Positions 42,138 to 50,709 are shown, numbered from the stretch's first letter. The stretch: DNA of 61,370 bases from Myxococcales bacterium (GCA_016794345.1 JAEUKE010000296.1:1-61370); one strand, 5' to 3'. Numbers and translations are program-made. The notes: generated by a model from the sequence alone, not told the origin.

Positions 42138-42386
42138 ATGTCCAGCTCTTCTTCGAAGCTTCCTTCTTTGGGGAAGAAGCCAGGCGCGATGTTGAGCAGC
42201 CTCGAGCGCGACATGAGCGAGAAGGCGTTCCGTCACGCGGACGAGGCGCCGCTCCCGACCCCCGGCGACGGCGGCGTCATCCCTGCGCAGCACTGCTCGC
42301 ACGGGTCCCACGGTTCGCATGGCTCGCATGGCTCCCACGGGTCCCACGGCTCGCACGGGTCCCACGGCTCCCACGGCAGCTGGTAA
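42138..42386 (+). CDS. Putative RiPP precursor with (His-Gly-Ser)n repeat
   Basis: An 82-residue protein. The leader-like part (1-52) starts MSSSSSKLPSLGKKPGAML, then SSLERDMSEKAFRHADEAPL and TPGDGGVIPAQH; the first half is basic, the middle is a predicted amphipathic helix. The core follows: Cys, nine perfect Ser-His-Gly units, then Ser-Trp and the stop (residues 53-82). Read one step on, it is a His-Xaa-Ser repeat with Xaa = Gly, the substrate type of HxsB/HxsC systems, but uninterrupted and shorter than usual HxsA proteins. No signal peptide or transmembrane segment is present. A TATTCT seven bases before the ATG supports the start. It is probably the modified peptide of the cluster at 29-38 kb. 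Confidence 0.78.
   Translation: MSSSSSKLPSLGKKPGAMLSSLERDMSEKAFRHADEAPLPTPGDGGVIPAQHCSHGSHGSHGSHGSHGSHGSHGSHGSHGSW
42297..42377 (+). repeat. Nine tandem 9-base units encoding Ser-His-Gly
   Basis: Nine in-frame copies of TC(C/G)-CA(C/T)-GG(G/T/C). Third positions vary from unit to unit while the protein repeat stays perfect, so selection on the peptide rather than a recent DNA slippage best explains it, although expansion of this kind of DNA is also easy. Confidence 0.9.
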
Positions 42387-42417
42387 GCGCGCGCCCCGCT
42401 CGGCGCTCGCCCGCGCC

Positions 42418-43830
42418 GTGCTCGCGCCTCTCGTCTCGCTCGCGGGGCTGCTGCTCGCGTGCGCGCGACCCGAACCGACCGTGGCGGAGCTCGGCGCGCC
42501 CGTGCGGTCCGCTCACGCGAACGGTCCGGCCTCGTCGCACCTCGCAGCTCGAGAGCCCAAGCTCGCGGCGAGCGCCGTGTTCGTCGACGACGCGGAGAAG
42601 GTGTTCCCGCGCCGGACCCGCCTCGCGCGCCACGGCAGCGTGCGCTTCGCGCCGACCGGGCCGCCGATCCTCCGCGGCTCGGAGCAGGAGCCGAGGGATG
42701 ACGAGCTCGTCGTGCTCGAGTCGAGCGGCGATCTCGTGCGCGTCCTCGTCACGGCGCGCGGCGGGCGGCTCGCTCTGTATCTCGAGTCGGAGGATCTCAA
42801 GGAGCTGCCGAGCCGGGTCGCGCTGCTCTCGGTCACGTCGGCGACGGCCCCCGTCGACGCGAAGGCGGAGCTCTATCCGGGGGCCCTGGTGACCTGGACG
42901 GAGAGGCGGAGCGGAGCGCGGCGAGCCCTCCTCGCCGATCGCGACGTCGAGGTCGCGGGTTGGATCGAGGAAGACGCGATCGGTCGCGTGTACACGCCGG
43001 TCCCCGTACCCGAGGTCCGAACGACCCACCGCGTGGAGCGCCGAGTGGACCTGTGCTGGTCCGCCGAAGGCGCGTGCTTCGGAAAGCTCGACGCTTCGCC
43101 GGAGGCTCCGATCCACGTTCGAGCGTCGAGCGAAGCGCGCGCCGGACGGCGCAAGATCGCCGTCACGCGCGGACGGCTCCTCGCCGAAGGATGGGTGCCC
43201 GAAGACGCGTTGATCGCGGACGACGGCCAGCTCGGTCGGCTCGGCGGGAGCCACCACTCGCGGCCTGGAGGCCCGGTCGTCTACCTGCCCGCCGGCACGC
43301 AGCTCTTCTCGGGCGCGACCGGCGAGCAGGTCGGCCAGCTCCTGTCGGAGACCGTCCTGGCCGACCGCCACCAGCACGAGCAAGGTCGAGGACGCGTCGG
43401 CTTCATGACCTCGGGATGGGGCCTCATCGATGTCTGGGCCCCGGACGAGGCGTTCGAGCGCGGCAAGCGCGAGCGCGAGCAGTGGCAGCGGCGGATGAAT
43501 CGCGTCTCCTTCTCGGGGCTGACCTCGACGGGTGGGTTCGACAGACCACAGTGGTCGATCGAGCTCGAGCAGCGCGAGCTCCTCTCGTGTGTGGAGGCGG
43601 CGGAGAAGGACGGCCCGTCGCTCGCAGGTGTGCTCCGGGTCGAGGTCCTCCTCGACGCCGAGGGCGCCCAGGAGTCGCTCAAGCTGAGCGGGCCCCTCTC
43701 GAAGCGGGCCACGTTGGTGAAATGCCTGAACGACCAGCTCCGGGTGTGGGCGAGCCCCAACGAGCTGCGCCCAAGACCCGGCTCGATCGGCGTCACCGTG
43801 GAGATCGCTCCTCCACCGGCGAAGCCCTGA
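42418..43830 (+). CDS. Lipoprotein downstream of the precursor
   Basis: A 470-residue protein from the GTG at 42418 (MLAPLVSLAGLLLAC, lipobox LLAC). In-frame ATGs at 42319 and 42328 would add about 30 basic residues that are read out of frame from the Ser-His-Gly repeat; since a positively charged n-region is usual for signal peptides, the true start is open. The mature part is beta-rich with SH3-like stretches (GSVRFAPTGPPILRGSEQEP, GGRLALYLESED, GRLLAEGWVPEDALIADDG) and a C-terminal domain with VLRVEVLLDAEGAQESLKLSG, similar to TonB-C-like ends. Possibly co-transcribed with the precursor. Function unknown. Confidence 0.7.
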   Translation: MLAPLVSLAGLLLACARPEPTVAELGAPVRSAHANGPASSHLAAREPKLAASAVFVDDAEKVFPRRTRLARHGSVRFAPTGPPILRGSEQEPRDDELVVLESSGDLVRVLVTARGGRLALYLESEDLKELPSRVALLSVTSATAPVDAKAELYPGALVTWTERRSGARRALLADRDVEVAGWIEEDAIGRVYTPVPVPEVRTTHRVERRVDLCWSAEGACFGKLDASPEAPIHVRASSEARAGRRKIAVTRGRLLAEGWVPEDALIADDGQLGRLGGSHHSRPGGPVVYLPAGTQLFSGATGEQVGQLLSETVLADRHQHEQGRGRVGFMTSGWGLIDVWAPDEAFERGKREREQWQRRMNRVSFSGLTSTGGFDRPQWSIELEQRELLSCVEAAEKDGPSLAGVLRVEVLLDAEGAQESLKLSGPLSKRATLVKCLNDQLRVWASPNELRPRPGSIGVTVEIAPPPAKP

Positions 43831-43851
43831 CGACGAATCCCAGGCGAGCCC

Positions 43852-44475
43852 TCAAGGGCCGCCACCGCCGCCGCCCGCCTGGCAGCCCGAGCCGCCAGAG
43901 CTCGACGTGTCGAAGAACGAGCTCACCAGGCATTGCGCCGTCGCCTCCGGGATAGCCCGCGCGACGAGCACCCCTTGAACGCAGCTCGGAAGAGACGGCA
44001 GACACGTGAGGCCGCCGAAGCAGGTCGAGGCGATCTCGTCGAGCACGTCGTCGCCGAAGGCCGTCGTCAGGTTCGCGATCTGATCGCACCCGGGCGCGCC
44101 GAGCGCGCAGTCGTTGCAGAAGCCCTCGGCGAACCGCGTCTGGGCGTCGCCCACGGGGAGACCCTGGGCCGCGGACACCAAACACGCGAGCACTTCGCCC
44201 CCGCCCTCGATGCACTCCTTCGCGCCGCCGATGAGAGGGTCGCTGAGGACCGTCACCACCTCGGTGCAGTCGGCGGCGAGCGCCGCGTCGCAGGACCCTT
44301 CCCCGCAAGCGGATGCGGCCTCTGCGGCCGCCTTGCAGAGCTTCTCGCCAGCCGTCTCGGCGGGCTTGCCGTCCCCGCCTCCTCCAGAGCCCGCGTCGTC
44401 GCCGCACCCCGAAGCCCCGACGGCGACGAGGGTGGTCATCAATCCAAGCCCAACAAGAACGAACAGACGTCCCAT
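43852..44475 (-). CDS. Cys-rich lipoprotein
   Basis: A 207-residue protein from the ATG at 44475 with GAGG five bases upstream. It begins MGRLFVLVGLGLMTTLVAVG with lipobox ASGC. After a Gly/Asp linker the domain has about twelve cysteines (LCKAAAEAASACGEGSC, CTEV, CIEGG, CLVS, FCNDCALGAPGC, TCFGGLTC, SCVQG, QCLVSS), presumably disulfide bonded. The end is Ser/Gly rich. Such lipoproteins are common in myxobacteria and unassigned. Convergent with the preceding lipoprotein gene. Confidence 0.72.
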   Translation of the reverse strand: MGRLFVLVGLGLMTTLVAVGASGCGDDAGSGGGGDGKPAETAGEKLCKAAAEAASACGEGSCDAALAADCTEVVTVLSDPLIGGAKECIEGGGEVLACLVSAAQGLPVGDAQTRFAEGFCNDCALGAPGCDQIANLTTAFGDDVLDEIASTCFGGLTCLPSLPSCVQGVLVARAIPEATAQCLVSSFFDTSSSGGSGCQAGGGGGGP

Positions 44476-44542
44476 GATCACCTCACTCGGTCTCGCGACC
44501 GATCAAGCGTTGTCAGCGAGGCAGACCCTACGTCGCGCTGCG

Positions 44543-44580
44543 GTAAGCGCCGCTTACATGACGATTACATCGCTGTCATG
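44543..44580. promoter_or_regulatory. Nested inverted repeats, candidate operator
   Basis: GTAAGC (44543-44548) pairs with GCTTAC (44552-44557), and CATGAC (44557-44562) pairs with GTCATG (44575-44580). They sit side by side in the gap between the divergent Cys-rich lipoprotein and winged-helix genes. The rest of the gap (44476-44651) shows nothing else. Confidence 0.4.
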
Positions 44581-44651
44581 GACACGCTGCGCAGCGCGCT
44601 TCGCACCGCAGTTCGTGCCGCGAAGCGCGCGAGTCGCCCGGCGTCGGATCG

Positions 44652-45074
44652 ATGCTGTGCGTCGACGATGGTGCAATGCGTCGCGCTCTCGCTCGTTCTC
44701 GGGGCATGCTTGGCTTGGCCCGCGTCTCGCAGTCTACCCCGCCGCCTGCCGACGCCCGGAGCGTCCGCGCGCTCGTGGTCGCGTCCGACGGATCCTGGTT
44801 CCGTGCTCCCGGTCGCGCGGTGGCCGACTGCTCGAACCGGCCGGTGCTCAAGCGGCTCGTCGTCGCGCTCGTAGCGGCACGTCGAGGCGTGCCTTGCACG
44901 GTTTGTCAGCTGGTCGAAGCCGGCTGGCCGGGCGAGAAGATGTCGCGTGCGGCAGCGCGAAACCGGCTGCACGTCAGCCTCACCAGGCTTCGGGTGCTCG
45001 GCCTCGGCGACGTGCTCCGGACGACACGCGCCGGCTACCTCATCGACCCGGAGGTGGAGATCGAGCTCTCCTGA
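44652..45074 (+). CDS. Orphan winged-helix DNA-binding protein
   Basis: Up to 140 residues; ATGs at 44652, 44676 and 44706 are possible starts. The C-terminal 95 residues form an OmpR/SARP-type winged helix: VRALVVASDGSWFRAP, RPVLKRLVVALVAARRG, TVCQLVEAGWPGEKMSRAAA, VSLTRLRVLGLGDVLRT and RAGYLIDP. The same type of domain ends the 930-residue ATPase regulator at 7475-10267. Here no sensor or ATPase part is attached, so it is either a stand-alone regulator, perhaps of the divergent lipoprotein gene via the palindromes at 44543-44580, or the remaining tail of a larger regulator. Confidence 0.6.
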   Translation: MLCVDDGAMRRALARSRGMLGLARVSQSTPPPADARSVRALVVASDGSWFRAPGRAVADCSNRPVLKRLVVALVAARRGVPCTVCQLVEAGWPGEKMSRAAARNRLHVSLTRLRVLGLGDVLRTTRAGYLIDPEVEIELS

Positions 45075-45100
45075 TCACCCCGCCCCGGCCGCCTCTGGCT

Positions 45101-45310
45101 TCAGAACGTCAGCTCCCATCCGTCACGCAGCAGCCGGTCGTCCGCTCGTCGCCGCGCGGCCAGCGCCGTCTGCGCAGATCCGGAGATGCCGCCGCTGCCT
45201 TCGGTTCGCAGCACGTACCAGCCCCAGTCGGTCGCCTGTGCGACCACGAAGGTGCCGCAAGAGCGTATCCAACGACCCTCCTCGCACCTCCACGGTCCAG
45301 CCAGCTTCAT
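45101..45310 (-). CDS. Small Trp-rich hypothetical protein
   Basis: A 69-residue protein from the ATG at 45310 (MKLAGPWRCEEGRWIRSCG), with TACGCT (45318-45323, minus strand) seven bases upstream. An ATG two codons further upstream (45316) lies between that hexamer and the chosen start. Five Trp, two Cys and a beta-rich pattern (TFVVAQATDWGWYVLRTEGS) suggest a compact domain. No family recognised; the regular promoter spacing and codon use make it a likely real gene. Confidence 0.6.
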   Translation of the reverse strand: MKLAGPWRCEEGRWIRSCGTFVVAQATDWGWYVLRTEGSGGISGSAQTALAARRRADDRLLRDGWELTF

Positions 45311-45352
45311 GTTCATCAGCGTAGCAGGCGAGGCGCCGCAGACGACGGGTGG

Positions 45353-48300
45353 TCATCCGCGGCCCCGGCGGAGCGCCTCGCGGTTCTCGGTGACCCTCTC
45401 GCGAAAGCTCTGGACGATCTCGGAGTTCTTCAGCTTCGACGCCCGCGCCTCGACGATGTCGCGCGCGCGCGTGAGCGCCTTTCGCGCGCCGGCTGCGTCA
45501 CCCGCCGCCTCGAGCACGTCTGCGACCGTGATCCGCGAGAGGATGTCGAAGTCCTCCACCGTGCCGAGGCGCGTGAGGATGTCCGTCGCGCGCTTCGCGT
45601 GCGCGAGCGCGGCGTCCAGGTCGCCGCGCACGAGCGCGATGCGGGCGAGGGCGGCGCTGGCGCCGACCATGACCGGGTCGATGCCGCCGCGAACGGCGAG
45701 CTCGGCGTGGCGCCCGGCTTCTTCGAGATCGCCGCGGTGGGCGTGCGCCAGGGCGAGGTGGACCCGCGAGTAGCCCTCCAGCCGCGGGTCCTTCTGCTCG
45801 GCGAACGCCTCGGCGGCCTCCGCCTGGACGCGGATCGCCTCGTCGAGCTCGCCGCGCGCTGCCAGCGTGGAGCCGAGGTTCTGCTTGGCGAGCGGTCCGA
45901 TCGTCGCCAGGCTGAGGCGCTTGGCGGTCGCGAGCGCCTGGCGCAGGAGGGCCTCTGCCCGCTCGTAGCCGCCGACGACGTACCATTGGAACGCGAGGTT
46001 GGAGCACACGAGCGCTGCGGCGCGGTGGTCGGCGGCTCCCTCGAACAGCGCCAGGGCGCGCTCCTGCTCGTCGATCGCTCGCCCGAGATCCTCCTCGGCC
46101 GCTGCGAGCGCCGCGCGGAGCTGGTGGAGGCGAGCACGCGAGCGAGGCTCGAGCGTCTCGCCGGCTCTCCCGGCGAGCGCCTCGACGCCCAGCGCGAGCC
46201 CCTGCGCGCGCGCCTTGTGACCCATGTAGAGGAGGTGGACGGCGGCGGGGACCAGCGCGGCGACCTGCGCGCTCGTCGCGTCGGCTTCGGCGGTCGCGGT
46301 GAGGAGCTCTTCGGCGAGCGCGATGATCGCCTCCTTGTTGGCGAGCCTCCCCTCGGCTGCGACCTGCTCGCGCTTGGCGTGGAACCAGGCGAGCGAGCCG
46401 GGCCTCAGCAGCGTCCCCGCTTCTTGCGCGGCGGCGAGCGCGTCCGGCGTGTGTCCCCTCCAGCGCTCGGCCTCCGCGATGAGGACGAGCAGGCGACCGC
46501 GCTCGGGGCCGCGTGCGCCGCACGCGAAGGCGCGGCCGGCGTATTCGCCGACCATGGCGTAGTCGTTGCCGACCAGCGCCTGCTCGGCGGCCTTCGCGAA
46601 ATGCATCGTCGCGCGCTCGCGGAGCCCGCCGAGCTCGAAGTGGCGCGCGAGCGACAGCGGCTCCTCGCCGCCCCGCGCCTCGAGCCAGTGGCCCGCGCGT
46701 CTATGAGCCACAGATCTGTCATCATCCGAGAGCAGCTCGTAGGCCGCCTCTCGGAGGAGCGCGTGACGGAAGACGAGCTCGGCCTCACCCAGGAACCGCG
46801 AGGTGGGCCTGCGCTCGAGGACCTCCGCCGTGAGCAGGCCTTCCAGCACGCGCTCCAGGCCGGGGCCGCTCTCCAGGGCGTCGCCGAGGATCTGGGAGAG
46901 CGCGCCCGGCCAGAAGACCTCGCCGATCACCGCCGCGGCCTTCAGCGTGCGTTTGGCGTGATCGCCGAGCGCGTCCAGGCGGCTCTGCAGGATCGCGAGC
47001 ACGGTCTCGGGGAGCCCCGTCTCTTCCGCCGAGCCCGCGTCCGCCACGTGTCGAACGAGCTCCTCCAGGAAAAACGCGTTGCCGTCCGCGAGCGCGACGA
47101 TCTTGTCGACGACCGCCGGGGAGGCGTCTTTCCCCAACGCGAGCGTGGCCAGCTCGGCTTGCGCGCGTTTGGTCAGCTTCGGCAGGCGGAGCGTGGTGGG
47201 CCCGCAGGAGGACCAGAGCCGCGGGAAACGCTGCTCCGTCTCGGGACGGCCGAGCGCCAGCGCGAAGATGGGCCGCTCGGCGAGGTTGCGCAGGAGCGAG
47301 TCGACGAGCGCGACGGAGGCTTGATCGCCGGTGTGGAGATCCTCGAAGACCAACACGAGCGGTCCCTGGGTCGTCACCTGCTCGACCCATCGCTCGAACG
47401 CGTCGTGAAGCTGGTCGCTGACCCACATCCCGTCCCCGAGCGCCTGGGGCTGCTGGTCGATGGCCGCGATCTGGGACAGAAGCGGCAGGAGCGTGCTCGT
47501 CGCGCCGTCTCGGATCGTCCCCCGGAGCTTGAGCCGCTGGTCTGCCAGTGGCTCGTCATTCTGGATGCGCGCGTGAGCGCGGATCGCCGCGCCGATGACG
47601 CCGAACGGCGACGCGCCCTCGAACACCGTGCTGCCACGCCCCAGGAGGATCGCCGGCCTGGAGGGGCGCGCGGCGATTCGCCGGAGCAGCTCCTGCCTCA
47701 GGCGGGACTTGCCGGCGCCGGCGGAGGCGATGACGACGGCGGCCCTCGCGACGCGCTCCGACTCGGCCTCCTCGAACAGCGACTCGAGCTGCTGGAGCTC
47801 TCGATCTCGTCCGATGAAGGGCTGCGGTCGGCCGAGCAGGGTTCGGGCCGGCGCGGTCTCCGAACGTTCGCCGCGGAGCGTGAGCCACGGGGGCGATCCG
47901 GCGAGATCGAACGCATCCCCGAGCAACCGCGAGGTCGGCTGGTCGATTCGGATGGCGGAGGAGGGGGCGTCGGCGGCCTGCGCGCCTCGGTTGATCGCCT
48001 CTCCCGTAGGCTCTTCCCCTCCGGCTTGCGCGCGTCCGGTCGCGATCGTGATGGATGCGCCGCGGAGCCGCTCCCGAACCGCGAGCGCGGTCTTGGCGGC
48101 GCGCACGGTCTCGTCGCCTTGCGAGCGCTCGCTCCCGAAGATCGCCACGTGGGCTCGGGCGAGGAGCGTGTGCGGGACGCCCCCGCGTGCGAGCACCTCC
48201 GCGTCGAAGGCGGACTTGGCGCGGTCGGCCTCGTCCGCGTCGTGGAAGCGAGCGAAGAGGACGGTCACCACCCGGCGCTCGGTGGTGGCGATGGATCGCA

Positions 48301-49177
48301 CGGCCGCCGTCTGGGTCTCGTCGCCGCCTCGTGTGGCGAGCCGCGTGCGGGGCACGAATGGCGGCGCAAGCCGCAGGGCATCGGCGAGCTCCATGACGGA
48401 CGCGTATCGATCTTCGGGGCGACGCGCGAGCGCTCGGCTCACGATCTCGTCGAGCTCGATCGGGACTGCGGGGTGCGCCGCCGCGAGACGCGGGGCTTCC
48501 TGGAGCGCGATCTTCGCCACGATGGCGAAGACGTCCTCCGCGACGTAGGGCCTGACGCCGGCGACGAGCTCGAACAGCACCACGCCCAAGGAGAAGATGT
48601 CCGAGCGCGCCGAGAGCTCCGCGCCGCCGAGCACCTGCTCGGGTGACATGTAGCTCGGCGTCCCGATCATCATTCCGTGACGCGTGAGCCCGGGCTCCGC
48701 CAGCGTCCGCGCGACGCCGAGATCGAGCAGCTTGACCGACAGGCTGCCGTCCGCGCGCTGGCTCAGGAAGATGTTGGACGGTTTGACGTCGCGGTGCACG
48801 ACCCCCTTTTCGTGGAGGGCGCAGAGGCCCCTCGCGACCTGCGCCACCACGTCGACGACCTGCTCGCCCGAAAGCGGCTCCCGCTTCGTGCGGTGCGCGA
48901 GGTCTTCCCCGTCGAGCCACTCGACGGCCAGGTAGCCTCGACCGTCCGGCTCGACCCCGTGCCCGATGTACCGGACGACGTTGGCGTTGTGCACCTCGGC
49001 GAGCAGCCTCGCCTCGCGAAGGAAGCGCTCGAGCCGCTCCGGGTCGGTGGTGTCGGCGGTGAAGACCTTGATCGCGACGACCTCCTGGGTCCGCTCGTCG
49101 ATCCCGCGGAAGACCTCCCCGGATGCACCACGGCCCGCGAGCTCCAGCGTGAGGAACCGTTCGCCGAGCTTGGGCAC
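45353..49177 (-). CDS. Ser/Thr protein kinase with STAND ATPase and TPR array (PknK-like)
   Basis: A 1274-residue protein starting with GTG at 49177 (TAGCGT six bases upstream). Kinase domain, residues of about 10-270: glycine loop AGRGASGEV, VAIKVF (Lys37), HRDVKPSN (128-135), DLG instead of DFG (152-154), and GTPSYMSPEQ. A further region of about 280-450 looks like a degenerate cyclase/regulatory segment (TERRVVTVLFARFHDADEAD). Then an ATPase with Walker A SAGAGKS, followed by TPR repeats to the end. This layout matches the PknK/multidomain kinase class that integrates signals in myxobacteria. The target is not visible. Its long antisense frame on the plus strand is a codon-bias shadow. Confidence 0.9.
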   Translation of the reverse strand: MPKLGERFLTLELAGRGASGEVFRGIDERTQEVVAIKVFTADTTDPERLERFLREARLLAEVHNANVVRYIGHGVEPDGRGYLAVEWLDGEDLAHRTKREPLSGEQVVDVVAQVARGLCALHEKGVVHRDVKPSNIFLSQRADGSLSVKLLDLGVARTLAEPGLTRHGMMIGTPSYMSPEQVLGGAELSARSDIFSLGVVLFELVAGVRPYVAEDVFAIVAKIALQEAPRLAAAHPAVPIELDEIVSRALARRPEDRYASVMELADALRLAPPFVPRTRLATRGGDETQTAAVRSIATTERRVVTVLFARFHDADEADRAKSAFDAEVLARGGVPHTLLARAHVAIFGSERSQGDETVRAAKTALAVRERLRGASITIATGRAQAGGEEPTGEAINRGAQAADAPSSAIRIDQPTSRLLGDAFDLAGSPPWLTLRGERSETAPARTLLGRPQPFIGRDRELQQLESLFEEAESERVARAAVVIASAGAGKSRLRQELLRRIAARPSRPAILLGRGSTVFEGASPFGVIGAAIRAHARIQNDEPLADQRLKLRGTIRDGATSTLLPLLSQIAAIDQQPQALGDGMWVSDQLHDAFERWVEQVTTQGPLVLVFEDLHTGDQASVALVDSLLRNLAERPIFALALGRPETEQRFPRLWSSCGPTTLRLPKLTKRAQAELATLALGKDASPAVVDKIVALADGNAFFLEELVRHVADAGSAEETGLPETVLAILQSRLDALGDHAKRTLKAAAVIGEVFWPGALSQILGDALESGPGLERVLEGLLTAEVLERRPTSRFLGEAELVFRHALLREAAYELLSDDDRSVAHRRAGHWLEARGGEEPLSLARHFELGGLRERATMHFAKAAEQALVGNDYAMVGEYAGRAFACGARGPERGRLLVLIAEAERWRGHTPDALAAAQEAGTLLRPGSLAWFHAKREQVAAEGRLANKEAIIALAEELLTATAEADATSAQVAALVPAAVHLLYMGHKARAQGLALGVEALAGRAGETLEPRSRARLHQLRAALAAAEEDLGRAIDEQERALALFEGAADHRAAALVCSNLAFQWYVVGGYERAEALLRQALATAKRLSLATIGPLAKQNLGSTLAARGELDEAIRVQAEAAEAFAEQKDPRLEGYSRVHLALAHAHRGDLEEAGRHAELAVRGGIDPVMVGASAALARIALVRGDLDAALAHAKRATDILTRLGTVEDFDILSRITVADVLEAAGDAAGARKALTRARDIVEARASKLKNSEIVQSFRERVTENREALRRGRG

Positions 49178-49211
49178 GACCCCACGCTACCAAATCAGCG
49201 AGCGCGCGCGC

Positions 49212-50630
49212 TCAGGAGATGTGGCTGGCGATGCCCAGCGCCTCCAGGCGCTTGTACAGCGTTCGCCTGCTCACGCCCAGCAGCCGCGCGGCCTGGGTCC
49301 GGTTCTGACCGGCGCGGCTCAACGCTTCGAGCACGGCGTCTCGCTCGGCTTCGAGCCTGCGCTCGGCCAAGCTCGCGTTCTCCGGCCTCGGCTCCGGATG
49401 GGCCGCCGCGGGCTCGCCGTCCGAGCCTCCGCCGGTCCGCGCCGCCACCGGCCTTCGGATCCTGTCGAGCTCTCGCTCCACGTCTCGATCCTCGATCCGG
49501 CTCCCGTCGGTGAAGACGATGAGTCGCTCGACGACACACATGAGCTCGCGGACGTTCCCCGGCCAGTTGTAGCGGGCGAGACGCGCCACCGCGGCCTCGT
49601 CCAGGGTGACGCCCGCCCGGCCGCTCTCCCTCGCGACCGTGTCGAGGAAGCGGCGCGCGAGCTCGGCCACGTCGCCTGGGCGGTCGCGCAACGGCGGCAG
49701 CGTGATGGGGATGACGTTCAGGCGGTAATAGAGGTCTTCGCGGAACTGACCCGTGTGGATCATCGCCTCGAGGTCGCGGTGCGTCGCCGCCAAGAAGCGC
49801 ACGTCTGCTCGCTCGGTGCGCGTGCTGCCGAGCGGTTGGTACTCGCGTTCCTGCAGGAGGCGCAGGAGCTTCGCTTGGGCGGGGATCGGCACGTCGCCGA
49901 TCTCGTCGAGGAAAAGTGTGCCGCCCCGTGCGATCTCGACCCGGCCGGGCCGGCGCGCGACCGCTCCGGTGAACGCGCCTTTCTCGTACCCGAAGAGCTC
50001 GCTCTCGAGCAGCTGCTCGGGGAGCGCCGCGCAGTTGACGGCCACGAACGGCCCCTCCTTGCGGCTGCTCTCCGCGTGGATCGACCGCGCGACGACCTCC
50101 TTGCCGGTGCCGCTCTCACCGCGAATGAGGACGTTGGCGGACGCCCTCGCGGCGCGCCGTACGAGATCGGCCACCTCGGTCATCGGCTGCGAGCTGCCGA
50201 GCCACGACCCAGCGCGTGTCCCCGGGTCCGGCGGCGCGGTGAGCGCCCGCTCGCCGAGCTTCAACGCCTTGTCGACCGTGTAGAGGATCTCGTCGCGGTC
50301 GAACGGCTTGGTGAGAAAATCCGACGCCCCCGCGCGCATGGCCTCCACAGCGACCGGTATCGACCCGTGCGCCGTGAGGAGGATGACCGGCACGTCGGGG
50401 ACACGAGCCTTCAGCTCGCGGACGAGCGAGAGCCCATCCATCCGCGGCATCTTCAGATCGGTGATGACCAGGTCGCACGGGGAGGAGCCGATCAGGCCGA
50501 GCGCCTCCTCGGCGCTCGAGGCGTGACGGGCTACGAGCTTCGCCTGACTCAACAGTCCGACGAGCACCTTGCCGAGGGCGAGATCGTCGTCGACGACGAG
50601 CACGGCGGGAGCGGGGCTGTCGGAGCTCAC
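49212..50630 (-). CDS. NtrC-family sigma-54-dependent response regulator
   Basis: A 472-residue protein from GTG. Receiver domain with phospho-acceptor Asp58 (VITDLKMPRMDG) and Lys108 in FLTKPF. AAA+ domain: Walker A GESGTGKE (171-178), sigma-54 contact GAFTGA (218-223), DEIGD Walker B (242-246) and YNWPGNVREL. A linker of about 50 residues leads to a Fis-type HTH, RTQAARLLGVSRRTLYKRLE, near 445-465. It activates RpoN promoters when phosphorylated. It is divergent from the histidine kinase gene at 50710, with a 79-base gap, the natural partner. Confidence 0.95.
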   Translation of the reverse strand: MSSDSPAPAVLVVDDDLALGKVLVGLLSQAKLVARHASSAEEALGLIGSSPCDLVITDLKMPRMDGLSLVRELKARVPDVPVILLTAHGSIPVAVEAMRAGASDFLTKPFDRDEILYTVDKALKLGERALTAPPDPGTRAGSWLGSSQPMTEVADLVRRAARASANVLIRGESGTGKEVVARSIHAESSRKEGPFVAVNCAALPEQLLESELFGYEKGAFTGAVARRPGRVEIARGGTLFLDEIGDVPIPAQAKLLRLLQEREYQPLGSTRTERADVRFLAATHRDLEAMIHTGQFREDLYYRLNVIPITLPPLRDRPGDVAELARRFLDTVARESGRAGVTLDEAAVARLARYNWPGNVRELMCVVERLIVFTDGSRIEDRDVERELDRIRRPVAARTGGGSDGEPAAAHPEPRPENASLAERRLEAERDAVLEALSRAGQNRTQAARLLGVSRRTLYKRLEALGIASHIS

Positions 50631-50709
50631 GAGCGGTCGATGATACAGAGGCCCGCCGCGGGAGACGAGCGCGCTTGCGGCTCGCCCGCCTGCCTGCGAC
50701 CTTCGGCGG

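Noticed and set aside
42297..42377. Simple microsatellite explanation for the Ser-His-Gly repeat
   Set aside because: Wobble positions vary while the protein stays perfect, a real leader precedes it, and the neighbouring genes fit a His-Xaa-Ser system.
42297..42377. CRISPR array
   Set aside because: Units are 9 bases with no spacers; no cas genes in the window.
42277..43383. A 368-codon minus-strand frame through the Ser-His-Gly repeat
   Set aside because: Antisense to the precursor and lipoprotein; its His/Ala/Ser-rich end is only the complement of the repeat DNA.
44114..48646. A 1510-codon open frame on the plus strand
   Set aside because: It is antisense to the kinase gene and the composition reads as a GC-bias shadow (Arg/Ala/Gly-rich, no domain).
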